DNA from: RBG-16-66-20 sp040752005
Lineage (GTDB): Bacteria; Pseudomonadota; Gammaproteobacteria; Burkholderiales; SG8-39
Assembly: GCA_040752005.1 (NCBI GenBank)
Contig: JBFMFX010000008.1
Coordinates: forward strand, 62,001-126,000
DNA length: 64,000 nt
Direction: 5' to 3'
The translations under genes and the position numbers were made by a program. Under the pieces are notes generated by a model. It was not told the origin of the DNA and did no database searches. It saw only the letters and a list, made by a program, of their open reading frames with translations. Below, piece after piece: positions 18,271-27,617 of this stretch. Positions within the stretch are counted from its first letter, which is position 1; each line of letters starts with the position of its first letter.

Positions 18271-19470
18271 ATGATGCTCTGGCAATCTCGATGGTCACTC
18301 GCCCTATTCGGGGCTCTTGCGCTCGCTGGCTGCGACACAGAGGGCCAGCGCGCCGCGGCCGAAAAACCCGGCGCCGAAAGGCAGGCGATCGGCGAGCCCA
18401 GGCAGGAGAAAGACGAAGACCGGGGCCATGACGGGATCAAGCTGACGGCCGAGGAGGAAAAGGCCGCCGGCATCAAGACCGAGAAGGTCGACTGGTCGCC
18501 GGCCGGGGACGAAATCGTTGTCACCGGCACGATCCAGCCGAATCTCGATCGCCTCGCGAAGGTCGCTCCGCGCGTACCCGGCCGGGTCGTGCGCGTGCTC
18601 GCTTCGCTCGGCGACCGTGTGACCGCCGGGCAGCCGCTCGCGGTGCTCGACAGCATCGAAGTCGGCGAAGCGCGCTCCGTGCTCGCGCAGGCCGAGGCCG
18701 AGGCCAAGGTCGCCGAGGCCGCGTTCAAGCGCGCTGAGAGCCTGAGCGCCGAATCGATCGTTCCCGAGAAAGAATATCTGCGCGCCCGGAGCGATCTCGA
18801 GAAATCGAGGGCAGCGGTAGCCGCGGCGCGAGAGAAGGTGAGGATGCTCGGCGTCGGCCCAATGCGCGACGGGAATGGCGCCTCCCTCTTCAGCGTCGCG
18901 GCGCCCTTTGCGGGCACCGTGGTGGAAAAAAGCGCGGTGCCTGGAGCGCTTGCCGAGCCCGCCAAGCCGCTCTTCACCGTCACGGACCTCACCACCGTGT
19001 GGATCGAAGCAAGCGTGTTCGAGCGCGACCTGCCCCGGCTCGTCCAAGGCGCGCCCGCCACCGTGACGGTCGCGGCATGGCCGGGTGCGCCGGCAAAGGG
19101 GCGGGTCACCTACATCGCGAGCCTGATGGACGTGGAAACCCGTACGGTGAAGGCGCGTGTGGAGGTCTCGAACCGCGACGGAAGGCTGAGGCCCGGCATG
19201 TTCGCCAACGTCGCGATCGCCGTTCCCGGTCAAGCAGCGGCCCAGGCGATCTTCGTACCCCAGGACGCGGTCGTGCTCATGGACGGCAGGACCACGGTGT
19301 TCGTCCGCGGCGAGCGCGGCTTCGAGCCGCGGCAGGTGCAGACCGGCGAGCGCCGCCAAGGACGCGTCGAAGTCAAGGACGGTATCAAAGCGGGCGAAGA
19401 GTTGGTGGTCGCCGGGACCTACGAGCTCAAAGCCAAGCTGCAGAAGTCGAAAATCCGCGACACGCACTGA
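18271..19470 (+). CDS. czcB: CzcB-like periplasmic adaptor (membrane-fusion protein)
   Basis: 399 residues. The N-terminus MMLWQSRWSLALFGALALAGC has a lipobox, so it is probably a lipoprotein anchored to the inner membrane. Visible adaptor features: a barrel-sandwich (lipoyl-like) domain with PGRVVRVLASLGDRVTAGQPL, a coiled-coil hairpin (about 130-190), and a beta-barrel with AWPGAPAKGRVTYIASLMD. It links the RND pump to the outer-membrane factor. Start ATG 18271 with AAGGCGA just upstream; the second ATG (18274) is equally possible. Confidence 0.88.
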   Translation: MMLWQSRWSLALFGALALAGCDTEGQRAAAEKPGAERQAIGEPRQEKDEDRGHDGIKLTAEEEKAAGIKTEKVDWSPAGDEIVVTGTIQPNLDRLAKVAPRVPGRVVRVLASLGDRVTAGQPLAVLDSIEVGEARSVLAQAEAEAKVAEAAFKRAESLSAESIVPEKEYLRARSDLEKSRAAVAAAREKVRMLGVGPMRDGNGASLFSVAAPFAGTVVEKSAVPGALAEPAKPLFTVTDLTTVWIEASVFERDLPRLVQGAPATVTVAAWPGAPAKGRVTYIASLMDVETRTVKARVEVSNRDGRLRPGMFANVAIAVPGQAAAQAIFVPQDAVVLMDGRTTVFVRGERGFEPRQVQTGERRQGRVEVKDGIKAGEELVVAGTYELKAKLQKSKIRDTH

Positions 19471-19475
19471 GGGCC

Positions 19476-22400
19476 ATGCTCGAACGAATCGTCGACGTTT
19501 CGCTGAAGTACAAGGTGCTCGTCGTAATCGCCTTTGCGGCGATCGTCGGCTTGGGCGTACGGGCGTGGCAAACCGTGCCAATCGACGCCTTCCCCGACGT
19601 GAGCCCCGTCCAGGTCAACATCTACACCGAATCGCCCGGGCTCGCCGCGGAAGACGTGGAAAGGCTGCTCACTTTCCCGATCGAAAGCGCGATGGCCGGC
19701 CTGCCGAGGGTCCAGCAGATCCGCTCGGTCTCCATCTTCGGCCTGTCGTACGTCGCGGTGTACTTCGACGACGACATGGATATCTATTTTGCGCGCCGCC
19801 TGGTAAGCGAGCGCCTCGCGGAGGCGAAGGCGCGTCTGCCGCAGGGCTACGGAGAGCCGCAGATCGGGCCGAACAGCTCGGGCCTTGGCCAGGTGCTGTG
19901 GTACACGCTCGAGGCGGCGGACAAGAAGCTTTCGCTCGAGGACCTACGCACGCTGCACGATTTCTCGGTGCGCATGCTCGTGCGCACGGCGCCCGGCGTG
20001 GACGACGTCACCTCGTGGGGCGGCTACGAGAAGCAGTACCAGGTGCTCGTTAACCCTGAGAGGCTCGTCAAGTACGGCATCGGCTTTCGCGCCGTGATGG
20101 AGGCGATCGCGGCGAACAACCGGCAGGTCGGCGGGCAGTACGTGAACATCGGCCACGAGCAGTACCTCGTGCGCGGCCACGGGTTGGTCAACACGCCTGC
20201 GGAAATCGGTGGCATCGTCCTCGCGCAGCGCGAGGGCACTCCCATCTACCTGCGCGACGTGGCCGAAGTGAGAGAAGGCGGCGCGGTGCGCTTCGGCGCC
20301 GTGACGCTCGACGGCCAGGAAGTAGTCCTCGGCATGGCCCTCGCCCGCGTCGGCGAGAACGCCAAGCGGGTCGTTGACGCGGTAAAGCAGAAGCTCCGGA
20401 TAGCGGCAAAGGGGCTGCCGGCCGGTGTAACCATGCGGCAGATCTACGACCGCACCGGCATCGTGGAAAAGGCGGTCGCCACCGCGGTACGCGCGCTCGC
20501 CGAAGGCGCGGTGCTCGTAGCCATTGTTCTATTCCTGTTTCTCGGCGAGATCCGATCTGCGCTGGTGGTGATCCTTTCGCTGCCGGTCGCGATGCTGATC
20601 GCAATCACCCTGATGCAGCAGATCGGCCTGTCCGCAAACCTGATGTCGCTCGCCGGCCTCGCGATCGCCATCGGCATGATGGTCGACGGCGCGGTCGTCA
20701 TGGTGGAGAACAGCTTCCGTCTGCTGTCGCAGCGCCACGCGCCCGGTATCGGCCGCGGCCATTTGGTGCATATCGCCGCGAAGGAGGTAGCGAAGCCGGT
20801 CGCCTTCGCGATTCTGATCATCGTCATCGTGTTCCTGCCGCTCCTTGCGCTCACCGGACTCGAGGGCAAGCTCTTCAAGCCGATGGCCATCACCATCTCG
20901 CTCGCCATGGCCGGCTCACTCGTGCTCACGCTCACCCTGGTCCCTGTGCTTTCGGCGCTGATGCTCACGACGCGCCAGACGCGCGACACGTGGCTGATGC
21001 GCGTGCTCAAGCGCGCCTATACGCCGCTACTCGACCGCTCGCTCGCGCACAAGGGCCTCGTCGCGGGCACAGCGCTGGCGCTGCTTGCGGCGTCCGCGGC
21101 GCTGCTGCCCTTTCTCGGCAAGGAGTTCATGCCCACCTTGCGTGAAGGCGAGATCATGTTTCGCGTCACCAGCATTCCGTCGACCTCCCTTGAGGAGTCC
21201 GTCCGCATCTCGCAGCGCATGGCGGCTGCCCTGCGCAAGCAGTTCCCGCAGATCGAGGCGGTGCTCGCGATGATCGGGCGCGCCGAGCGCGGCGAGACCA
21301 CCGATGTCAACTACATGGAGGTGCTCGTGGATCTCAAGCCGCCCGAGAAGTGGCCCGAGAAACTGGAGACGCACGAGCTTTCGCGGCAGATGCAGGAAGT
21401 GCTCGAAAAGACCCAGCCCAACGTAGTCTTCGCCGCGACGCAGCCGGTGCAGTCGCGCGTCGAGGAGCTTATTTCCGGCGTGCGCGCGACACTTGCGCTG
21501 AAGATCTATGGCCCGGACCTCGGTACCCTGGACCGCCTGAGCGAGGAAGCGCGGAAGATCTTGGAGAAGATTCCGGGCGTGGCCGATCTTTCCGCGGAGG
21601 CAAACAAGGGCAAGCCGCAGCTCGTCGTGCGGGTGAACCGTGCCGAGGCGGCGCGCTACGGTATCAATGCGGACGAGATCCTGGAGGTCGTGCAGGCGGG
21701 CATCGGCGGCAAGGGGGTGAGCGCGGTAATCGACGGCACGCGGCGCTTCGATATCCAGGTCCGGTTCGCGCCGCAGTTTCGCGCGAGCGTGGACGCAATC
21801 GAAAGCATTCCGATCCGAACCTCGGGCGGCGCGTTGGTGCCGCTCTCGCGCGTGGCGACGGTTGCCCTCGACGAGGGCTACACGTTCGTGCGTCGCGAGC
21901 AGCTTTCGCGCCATGCGGTGTTGCAGATGGACGTCCGCGGACGCGACGTTGACGGCTTCGTGCGGGAGGCCGACGCAAGGCTGCGAGAAGCGATCAAGAT
22001 CCCCGAGGGATATCGCTTCGACTGGGGCGGCGCGTTCGAGAACCAGCGCCGGGCGCTCGCCCGACTCGCCATCATCGTGCCGATCACGATCGCACTGATT
22101 TTCGTGCTGCTCTACACCGCCTTCAACTCGCTGGTCTACGCCGGCCTGATCATCGCCAACGTCCCGTTCGCCACCGTAGGCGGCGTGCTGGCGCTATGGC
22201 TGTCAGGCCAGTATCTGTCCGTGCCCTCCGCCGTCGGCTTTATCGCGGTGTTCGGCGTCGCGATGCTGAACGGCATCGTGCTCGTCGAATTCATCAACCA
22301 CTTGCGCGACGAGGGGCGGGGCCTGCGCGACGCGATACGCGAGGGCGTTCTGCTCAGATTGCGTCCTGTGCTCATCACGGCATCCATCGCCATGTTCGGC

Positions 22401-22571
22401 CTGTTGCCGATGCTCCTCTCCCGGGGTGTAGGTGCGGAGGTGCAGCGTCCGCTTGCCACAGTGGTCATCGGCGGACTCTTCAGCTCCACGGCACTCACGC
22501 TGCTTCTTCTTCCGCTGATGTACGAGTGGGTCGAGGCGCGGCGCGAAAAACGCAAAAGGCGGGAAATATGA
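19476..22571 (+). CDS. czcA: CzcA/CusA-family heavy-metal RND pump
   Basis: A 1031-residue inner-membrane proton/metal antiporter with the two-fold RND arrangement: TM1 at the N-terminus, two large periplasmic loops, and TM2-6 and TM8-12. The proton-relay helix reads AIGMMVDGAVVMVEN. The first acidic residue of the classical CzcA DFG signature is thus missing, as in other heavy-metal efflux subgroups, so substrate (Zn/Co/Cd or another divalent ion) is not certain. ATG 19476 follows the czcB stop by 5 bp; its TGA overlaps the ATG of the CDF gene. Confidence 0.9.
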   Translation: MLERIVDVSLKYKVLVVIAFAAIVGLGVRAWQTVPIDAFPDVSPVQVNIYTESPGLAAEDVERLLTFPIESAMAGLPRVQQIRSVSIFGLSYVAVYFDDDMDIYFARRLVSERLAEAKARLPQGYGEPQIGPNSSGLGQVLWYTLEAADKKLSLEDLRTLHDFSVRMLVRTAPGVDDVTSWGGYEKQYQVLVNPERLVKYGIGFRAVMEAIAANNRQVGGQYVNIGHEQYLVRGHGLVNTPAEIGGIVLAQREGTPIYLRDVAEVREGGAVRFGAVTLDGQEVVLGMALARVGENAKRVVDAVKQKLRIAAKGLPAGVTMRQIYDRTGIVEKAVATAVRALAEGAVLVAIVLFLFLGEIRSALVVILSLPVAMLIAITLMQQIGLSANLMSLAGLAIAIGMMVDGAVVMVENSFRLLSQRHAPGIGRGHLVHIAAKEVAKPVAFAILIIVIVFLPLLALTGLEGKLFKPMAITISLAMAGSLVLTLTLVPVLSALMLTTRQTRDTWLMRVLKRAYTPLLDRSLAHKGLVAGTALALLAASAALLPFLGKEFMPTLREGEIMFRVTSIPSTSLEESVRISQRMAAALRKQFPQIEAVLAMIGRAERGETTDVNYMEVLVDLKPPEKWPEKLETHELSRQMQEVLEKTQPNVVFAATQPVQSRVEELISGVRATLALKIYGPDLGTLDRLSEEARKILEKIPGVADLSAEANKGKPQLVVRVNRAEAARYGINADEILEVVQAGIGGKGVSAVIDGTRRFDIQVRFAPQFRASVDAIESIPIRTSGGALVPLSRVATVALDEGYTFVRREQLSRHAVLQMDVRGRDVDGFVREADARLREAIKIPEGYRFDWGGAFENQRRALARLAIIVPITIALIFVLLYTAFNSLVYAGLIIANVPFATVGGVLALWLSGQYLSVPSAVGFIAVFGVAMLNGIVLVEFINHLRDEGRGLRDAIREGVLLRLRPVLITASIAMFGLLPMLLSRGVGAEVQRPLATVVIGGLFSSTALTLLLLPLMYEWVEARREKRKRREI

Positions 22572-23491
22572 GCGCAAGCCGTGCCCACGGAATTGCCGGC
22601 GCGAACGAGCGCAGCCTCTGGATGGTGCTTGCGCTCACGACGGCGTTCATGGCCGCCGAAGTCGCCGGCGGCATTCTGACGAGCAGCCTCGCGCTCATCT
22701 CCGATGCGGCCCACATGTTCACCGACGCCGCCGCCCTGGCGATTGCGCTCGCGGCGATCAAGATCGGCAAGCGCGCGGCGGACCACAAGCGCACGTTCGG
22801 CTACTACCGGTTCGAGATCCTCGCCGCCGCTTTCAATGCAATGGTGCTGTTCGTCGTCGCGGGCTACATTCTGTACGAGGCCTATCAGCGCTTCCGCCAC
22901 CCGCCCGAAATTCAGTCGGCCGGCATGCTCGTCATCGCGCTGATCGGCTTGGCCGTGAACTTCGCCGGCATGCGCATGCTGCAACGCGGCGCCGACGCGA
23001 GCCTGAACGTCAAGGGCGCATACCTGGAGGTGTGGAGCGACATGCTCGGCTCGCTCGGCGTGATCCTCGCCGCCGTCGTCATCTATTTCACCCAATGGGC
23101 CTGGGTCGATGCGCTGGTCGCGGTCGGGATCGGCCTGTGGGTTTTGCCGCGCACCTGGAAGCTGCTCAGGGAAAGCCTGAACATTCTGCTGGAAGGCGTC
23201 CCGCTCGATGTCGAACTCGACAAAATCGAGCAGGCGCTGCTCGCCGTCCCGGGGGTGCGCGAGATTCACGATCTGCATGTCTGGGCGTTGACCAGCGGAA
23301 AGAACAGCCTTACGGCTCACCTCGTGCTTGACGCGGGTGGAGACGAGCAGAGCGTCCTGGGTGCCGCCACTGAAATGCTGGCCGCTCGTTTCTCGATCCA
23401 CCATATTACACTGCAGATCGAAGCGGCCGCCTGCGCTATCAAGGATGCGCATGGCGGATCGCAGTTTCCCGGGGATACTCATCAGCACTGA
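22568..23491 (+). CDS. czcD: CzcD-like cation diffusion facilitator
   Basis: A 307-residue CDF-family Zn/Co/Cd:proton antiporter with six membrane helices and a C-terminal cytoplasmic domain (VPGVREIHDLHVWALTSGKN). The TM2 metal site is the usual HxxxD (DAAHMFTDAAAL). In TM5 the expected HxxxD is ExxxD (LEVWSDMLGSLGVI). It begins inside the czcA stop (ATGA) and is therefore coupled to it. The His-containing C-terminus (GDTHQH) may bind metal. Confidence 0.9.
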   Translation: MSASRAHGIAGANERSLWMVLALTTAFMAAEVAGGILTSSLALISDAAHMFTDAAALAIALAAIKIGKRAADHKRTFGYYRFEILAAAFNAMVLFVVAGYILYEAYQRFRHPPEIQSAGMLVIALIGLAVNFAGMRMLQRGADASLNVKGAYLEVWSDMLGSLGVILAAVVIYFTQWAWVDALVAVGIGLWVLPRTWKLLRESLNILLEGVPLDVELDKIEQALLAVPGVREIHDLHVWALTSGKNSLTAHLVLDAGGDEQSVLGAATEMLAARFSIHHITLQIEAAACAIKDAHGGSQFPGDTHQH

Positions 23492-23567
23492 ACGTACACC
23501 ATGCGTATGTAATATGCGCCGCGCCGAGCTGCGACGCGTATAGGGATGGACCGCGGTCGCGGCCGGA

Positions 23568-23939
23568 TTGTCCGTGGCGGGCGCGTGTTCTACGGGCGAG
23601 GACGTCCGCGCGGACTCGATCGATATCGTCGGGTTCGGGATATTGGGGTTCGACGAGGCCCGGTTCGAGCCCGACGCCCCGTCTTCGGTGGGTGCGCGCA
23701 TCGGCCGTGCGCGCGCTCTGCGAATCGCGCGGCAGACAGACCGCATTCCTTGTCGGCCCGGCCTTTCCTATGGCATTGCATTCGTCGCGCGCGGAACGCC
23801 GCCCGGCGGCGTTGGCGATCTCAAGGTCATCCTGAGATCCTCGACCCCGTGCGTGCTCAAGACAACCGGCGAGGTCGGGTACCCCAACGACTCCGCCCGT
23901 AAGCTGGCGGAGAAGACGTTCCAACTCTTCCGAGAATGA
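23568..23939 (+). CDS. hypothetical protein, possibly DUF3859-like; start uncertain
   Basis: About 123 residues from a TTG at 23568. The N-terminus SVAGACSTGEDV resembles a lipobox, but an in-frame stop just upstream removes most of a signal peptide, so the gene may be 5'-damaged. The body (SIDIVGFGILGFDEARFEP, VARGTPPGGVGDLKVI, ARKLAEKTFQLF) recalls DUF3859 proteins in layout but weakly. It follows czcD by 76 bp and could be the last gene of the metal cluster. Function unknown. Confidence 0.35.
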   Translation: MSVAGACSTGEDVRADSIDIVGFGILGFDEARFEPDAPSSVGARIGRARALRIARQTDRIPCRPGLSYGIAFVARGTPPGGVGDLKVILRSSTPCVLKTTGEVGYPNDSARKLAEKTFQLFRE

Positions 23940-23948
23940 GCCGCGGGC

Positions 23949-24299
23949 TTGCTCCTCCTATTGATGCCGCGAGGCGGTGCGCCTTTCCGGAGAACCCTGA
24001 AAAGGCTCGGCGCATCAATCGCCGCCGGCAAACCGGGCTACGCGCGCCCGGAGTCGGAAGCGCTCGGCGTGACCGAACTTTGGCCCGGCGAAACCATGAC
24101 GGCATACAGATTCCGCGAGTACCCGGACTACGAGCGCCGCGTCCTGTGGGTTCAGTTTTCCGAGGACGGCGTAGTGCGCGAGGTGCTCGACATGCTCGAT
24201 CTGGAATTTGTGGTCGGGGGCTCGAGTCCGCGTGTCGGGCCACAATGCCGGAGCGCGGTGGGGAAGCTCGACAGGATCGGGCGTGGCCAGGAACGCTAG
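23949..24299 (+). CDS. hypothetical protein, BamE/SmpA-like fold suspected
   Basis: 116 residues from a TTG at 23949. The middle, LGVTELWPGETMTAYRFREY and the following WVQFSEDGVVREVLDMLD, has the alternating pattern of BamE/SmpA-like small lipoproteins (query turn, tyrosine-rich strand, then xVxFDxDGxVxxV). No signal peptide or lipobox remains, and the N- and C-terminal parts look random. Probably a truncated or decaying gene. Confidence 0.3.
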   Translation: MLLLLMPRGGAPFRRTLKRLGASIAAGKPGYARPESEALGVTELWPGETMTAYRFREYPDYERRVLWVQFSEDGVVREVLDMLDLEFVVGGSSPRVGPQCRSAVGKLDRIGRGQER

Positions 24300-24346
24300 A
24301 CGCGGTCGTCAAGGGCCGAGGCCGGCGCTCGGGAGAGCGCAGGATA

Positions 24347-24358
24347 CCCCTTAAGGGG
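24347..24358. repeat. 12-bp perfect palindrome
   Basis: CCCCTTAAGGGG between the last small ORF of the metal region and the 3' end of the REC-PAS-GGDEF-EAL gene that converges on it. Its position between converging genes would suit a transcription stop, but no T-tract follows on either strand. Confidence 0.25.
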
Positions 24359-24382
24359 CTCCTCGACAACTCGGAGTCGTCG

Positions 24383-26947
24383 TCATAGAAGGTATCGCCG
24401 CCCGGTATCTACGGCCGGACGCTCGACCGGGCGGAGAAAAGCTTCGTCGAAGGCGTCGGCCGGCATCGGCCTGCCGAGGAGATAGCCCTGCCCGTATTCG
24501 CAGCCGAGCTCTTCGAGTACGGCGAGTTGCTCTTCGGTTTCCACACCTTCGGCGACGACCTCCTTTCCGATTGCGCGCGCCAGCTCGATGATCATCTTGA
24601 CGATATGGCGGTCGGTCGGGTCCCGCGCGATGCCCCGGATGAAGGCGCGGTCGATCTTGATCGAATCGAATGGGTACTCCTTCAGGCGGGCAAGGCTGGA
24701 GTACCCGGTGCCGAAGTCATCGATCGCGATCCTGACACCGAGACTCTTTATCCGGCGCAACGTGTCAAGCGCCGCGTCATGTTGGCTGGCGAGGACACCC
24801 TCGGTGATTTCGAGCTCCAGCAGCCCTGGCGGGGCACCGCTATCCTCCAACGCCGCGGCAAGATCGAACAGCACGGACTCGTGCTGAAACTGCCGCGCAG
24901 AGACGTTTATCGCGATCGAACCGGCCATCAGGCGCGCGCGCCGCCAGCCCTCGATGTGCCGGCAGGCGGTGCGCATCACCCAGGCGCCGACCGGATGGAT
25001 CAGGCCGGTGTCCTCGAGCAGCGGCACGAATTCGGCCGGAGGCACGAGGCCGCGTCCGGGACGCTGCCATCTCAACAGCGCCTCGCCGCCGGCGACGCGG
25101 CGGCTGCGCAACTCGAATTTCGGCTGGAAATGAAGCACAAACTCCGAACTGTCGAGCGCCCGGCGAAGCGCGGTCTCGATTTCCAGCCGCTCGCGGGCAT
25201 GCGCGTTCATTTCAGCCGAGTAAAAGCAGTAGCCGTTGCGACCGGACTCCTTCGCCTTGTACATCGCGGTGTCGGCGTGCTTTACCAGGAGCTCTGGCGA
25301 ATCGCCGTCGGCCGGATACAGACTGATGCCGATGCTGGGAGTCACGAACAATTCGTGCGCCCGCACGCGCACGGGCCGGGAGACGGAATTGAGGATCTTG
25401 CGCGCCACGAGCGCGGCATCCTCGCTGTGCTTCAAAGCGGGCAGGATCAGGGCGAACTCGTCCCCGCCGAGTCGCGCGACGGTGTCGCTATCGCGCACCG
25501 CCGCGCGCAGTACCGCGGCGACCTGCCGCAAGAGCCCGTCGCCGACCTCGTGGCCGAGCGTGTCGTTGATGCTCTTGAAGCGATCCAGGTCCAGGAACAT
25601 AACCGCAAACAAAGTCGCGTCGCGGCGGCTGGTGGCGATCTGGGCGCTCAAGCGATCGAAGAACAGCGCGCGATTGGGAATGCCGGTGAGGCTGTCGTAA
25701 TGCGCCATGCGATCGAGCCGTTCCTCCGCGCGCCGGCGCTGCTGCAGCTCCGACCGCAAGCTCTCATTCGCACGTTCCAGCTCCTGCGTACGCTCGAAAA
25801 CGCGGCGCTCGAGTTCGCTGTTCGCCCGCTTAACCTCGATTTCCGCCTTCCTGCGTAGCGCATTCTCGGAAATCAGAAGCTTGAGAACCTGCCGGCGGCG
25901 CCACAACACCACGTACGCCGCGAGAACCGACACTGCCGTAACGAAACCGGCGATGCCCAGATGCATCCGCTCTCTCGAGATCAAGTCCGACAGCAGCGCC
26001 TCAAGTTCCGTAACCGCGAACACTGCTGCAAATACCGGCGCGCCAATCAGCAACGCCTGCGCGAGATCCCCGTGGCGCCGCGTGCTTTTCTGGAGCGGCG
26101 ACGGCCCGGCGTCATCGTCCCCGTCGGCTTGCGCCGCACCGTGGAGCGCGAGCGCCGGTCGCAGCACGAGCTGCGTGCCCGGCGCCGTGTCGGTGAAGAA
26201 CGGGCTTGCGGAGACTTCGGCTTCGACGCTCGCGCCGTCGAGACGAAGCCAGCGCGCCGAAAGCCTCCGGTTCGCCGCCCCCTCGGCGTGCGGGCGCGTC
26301 AGGTCTGCGACGGTCGCCCGGGAACTCTCGGCTACCAGCGTCATCAGCTCCCGTCCTATAAGCTGATCGGCGACATCAGCCCCCAGCAGCCGCGCAGCCG
26401 CCGGGTTGGCGAACGTGACTCGCGACCCGGACTCGACCAGGATCGCCTCAGGGCACAGATCGATGATCTTCCGGTACTGCATCGCGCTGCGGCGCAGCAG
26501 CTCGCGCGTTCTCTTCCGCTCCCGGCGAAGTCCCGCCTCGCGCAGCTCGCGGCGCACCGCGGGGACTAGGCGCGCGAGGTTGTTCTTCCAGATGTAGTCC
26601 TGCGCGCCGGCCTTCATCGCGGCGACCGCGTCCGCCTCGTCGATACGTCCCGAGACGATAATGAAGGGCGTGTCGTCGTCGGCGCGGCGCAAGAGCTCCA
26701 GCGCGCGAACGCTGTTGAAGCTTGGCATCGCGTGGTCCGCAAGCACGATATCCCAGCGTTCGCGCGCGAGGGCATCCGCCATACTCGCCTCGGTATCGAC
26801 GCGCAACCATGACGAACACGTGAGCCCGCCTCGGCACAGCTCTGCAAGAAGCAGCTCCGCGTCAGCCGGCGAATCCTCGACCAGCAGCAAGCGCAACGCT
26901 TCGTTCTCAGCCGCCCGTGCCACCGCCGTCGGTCCGCCGTGTTTCAC
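24383..26947 (-). CDS. REC-PAS-GGDEF-EAL cyclic-di-GMP signalling protein
   Basis: 854 residues. An N-terminal receiver domain keeps the acidic pair (LVEDS, residues 24-25), phospho-acceptor Asp 71 (LADHAMPS) and a conserved lysine near 124. A PAS domain follows (about 155-265). Two hydrophobic segments (about 305-325 and 335-360) then suggest membrane insertion, with a coiled coil (about 365-410). The GGDEF domain (intact RLGGDEFALIL near 497) and the EAL domain (GGEALLRW near 622, DDFGTGYSS, KIDRAF, VAEGVET) both look active. Start GTG 26947. The kinase that would phosphorylate it is not in the window. Confidence 0.9.
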   Translation of the reverse strand: MKHGGPTAVARAAENEALRLLLVEDSPADAELLLAELCRGGLTCSSWLRVDTEASMADALARERWDIVLADHAMPSFNSVRALELLRRADDDTPFIIVSGRIDEADAVAAMKAGAQDYIWKNNLARLVPAVRRELREAGLRRERKRTRELLRRSAMQYRKIIDLCPEAILVESGSRVTFANPAAARLLGADVADQLIGRELMTLVAESSRATVADLTRPHAEGAANRRLSARWLRLDGASVEAEVSASPFFTDTAPGTQLVLRPALALHGAAQADGDDDAGPSPLQKSTRRHGDLAQALLIGAPVFAAVFAVTELEALLSDLISRERMHLGIAGFVTAVSVLAAYVVLWRRRQVLKLLISENALRRKAEIEVKRANSELERRVFERTQELERANESLRSELQQRRRAEERLDRMAHYDSLTGIPNRALFFDRLSAQIATSRRDATLFAVMFLDLDRFKSINDTLGHEVGDGLLRQVAAVLRAAVRDSDTVARLGGDEFALILPALKHSEDAALVARKILNSVSRPVRVRAHELFVTPSIGISLYPADGDSPELLVKHADTAMYKAKESGRNGYCFYSAEMNAHARERLEIETALRRALDSSEFVLHFQPKFELRSRRVAGGEALLRWQRPGRGLVPPAEFVPLLEDTGLIHPVGAWVMRTACRHIEGWRRARLMAGSIAINVSARQFQHESVLFDLAAALEDSGAPPGLLELEITEGVLASQHDAALDTLRRIKSLGVRIAIDDFGTGYSSLARLKEYPFDSIKIDRAFIRGIARDPTDRHIVKMIIELARAIGKEVVAEGVETEEQLAVLEELGCEYGQGYLLGRPMPADAFDEAFLRPVERPAVDTGRRYLL

Positions 26948-27088
26948 CTAAGGCCTTCCAACCCCTTCCGCAGAAGTCTATCTCTAGCGCGATCGCGTGG
27001 GCAACCTCTGCTCGCCGCGCGCTACGGGACGCGGCGTACCGTCGGCGACGAGAAGCGCGACCGCGCTAGGGGCAGGGGGCCTCAGGTG

Positions 27089-27202
27089 ATGGGCGAGCGC
27101 GGCGGTGCGATGGAACATGAGATGCCGCTGCCCGGCAACACGCTGCCGATGGTGACCGGGCGGGGATTGTTCGGCGCGCTGAAGATGGACGGCAGGCGGT
27201 AG
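27089..27202 (+). pseudogene. multicopper oxidase C-terminal fragment
   Basis: A 37-codon open stretch containing AMEHEMPLPGNTLPMVTGRG, which resembles a conserved stretch near the C-terminus of a group of multicopper oxidases (normally followed by a Met/Gly-rich end). Nothing of the copper-binding domains remains upstream. A truncated relic next to the IS91-type transposase debris. Confidence 0.45.
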
Positions 27203-27212
27203 TACCTGAGGG

Positions 27213-27617
27213 CACGACTCCCTGCTCGCCTTCCGCTGCAAGGCGCGCCACTTCTGCCCGAGCCGCCACCGGAAGCGCCTGCTCCTCTGCGGCGAGTGGG
27301 TAGAGCACAAGGTCCTCGCGTCCGTGGCGCGCCGGCGGTACGGGTTCGCCGTGCCGCGGCCGGTGCGCCCGCTCTTCGGCCGGGATCGCGAGCGGCTGGG
27401 CGAGCTTTACAGATGACCGTCCGGCTCCTTGTCATGCGCCGAGGCGGCAGTGGGCACGCGGCCGGTGCTCATCCTGTTCGTGCAGCCCCTCGGGGACCTG
27501 CGAACTTCAATCCGCCCGTGCATGCGCTTGCGGCCGAAGGGGTGTTCCGGTCTGGCGGAGGATCCGTGCCACTGCCCGCAGTGCCCGAGGCGCATCCTTC
27601 AAGGGCTTGCGTGCGGC
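27213..27617 (+). pseudogene. IS91-family transposase remnant
   Basis: Frame 27213-27416 reads DSLLAFRCKARHFCPSRHRK, then CGEWVEHKVL, PRPVRPLFGRDRERLGELYR: the zinc-ribbon plus start of the IS91 (Y2 rolling-circle) transposase, with one zinc cysteine already lost (CPSRH for CPSCH). A later frame gives RPVLILFVQPLGDLR, then a shift to FNPPVHALAAEGVFRSGG with VPLPAVPEA; these belong to the catalytic core. Frameshifts and deletions make it inactive. It abuts the 3' end of dnaQ. Confidence 0.7.
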
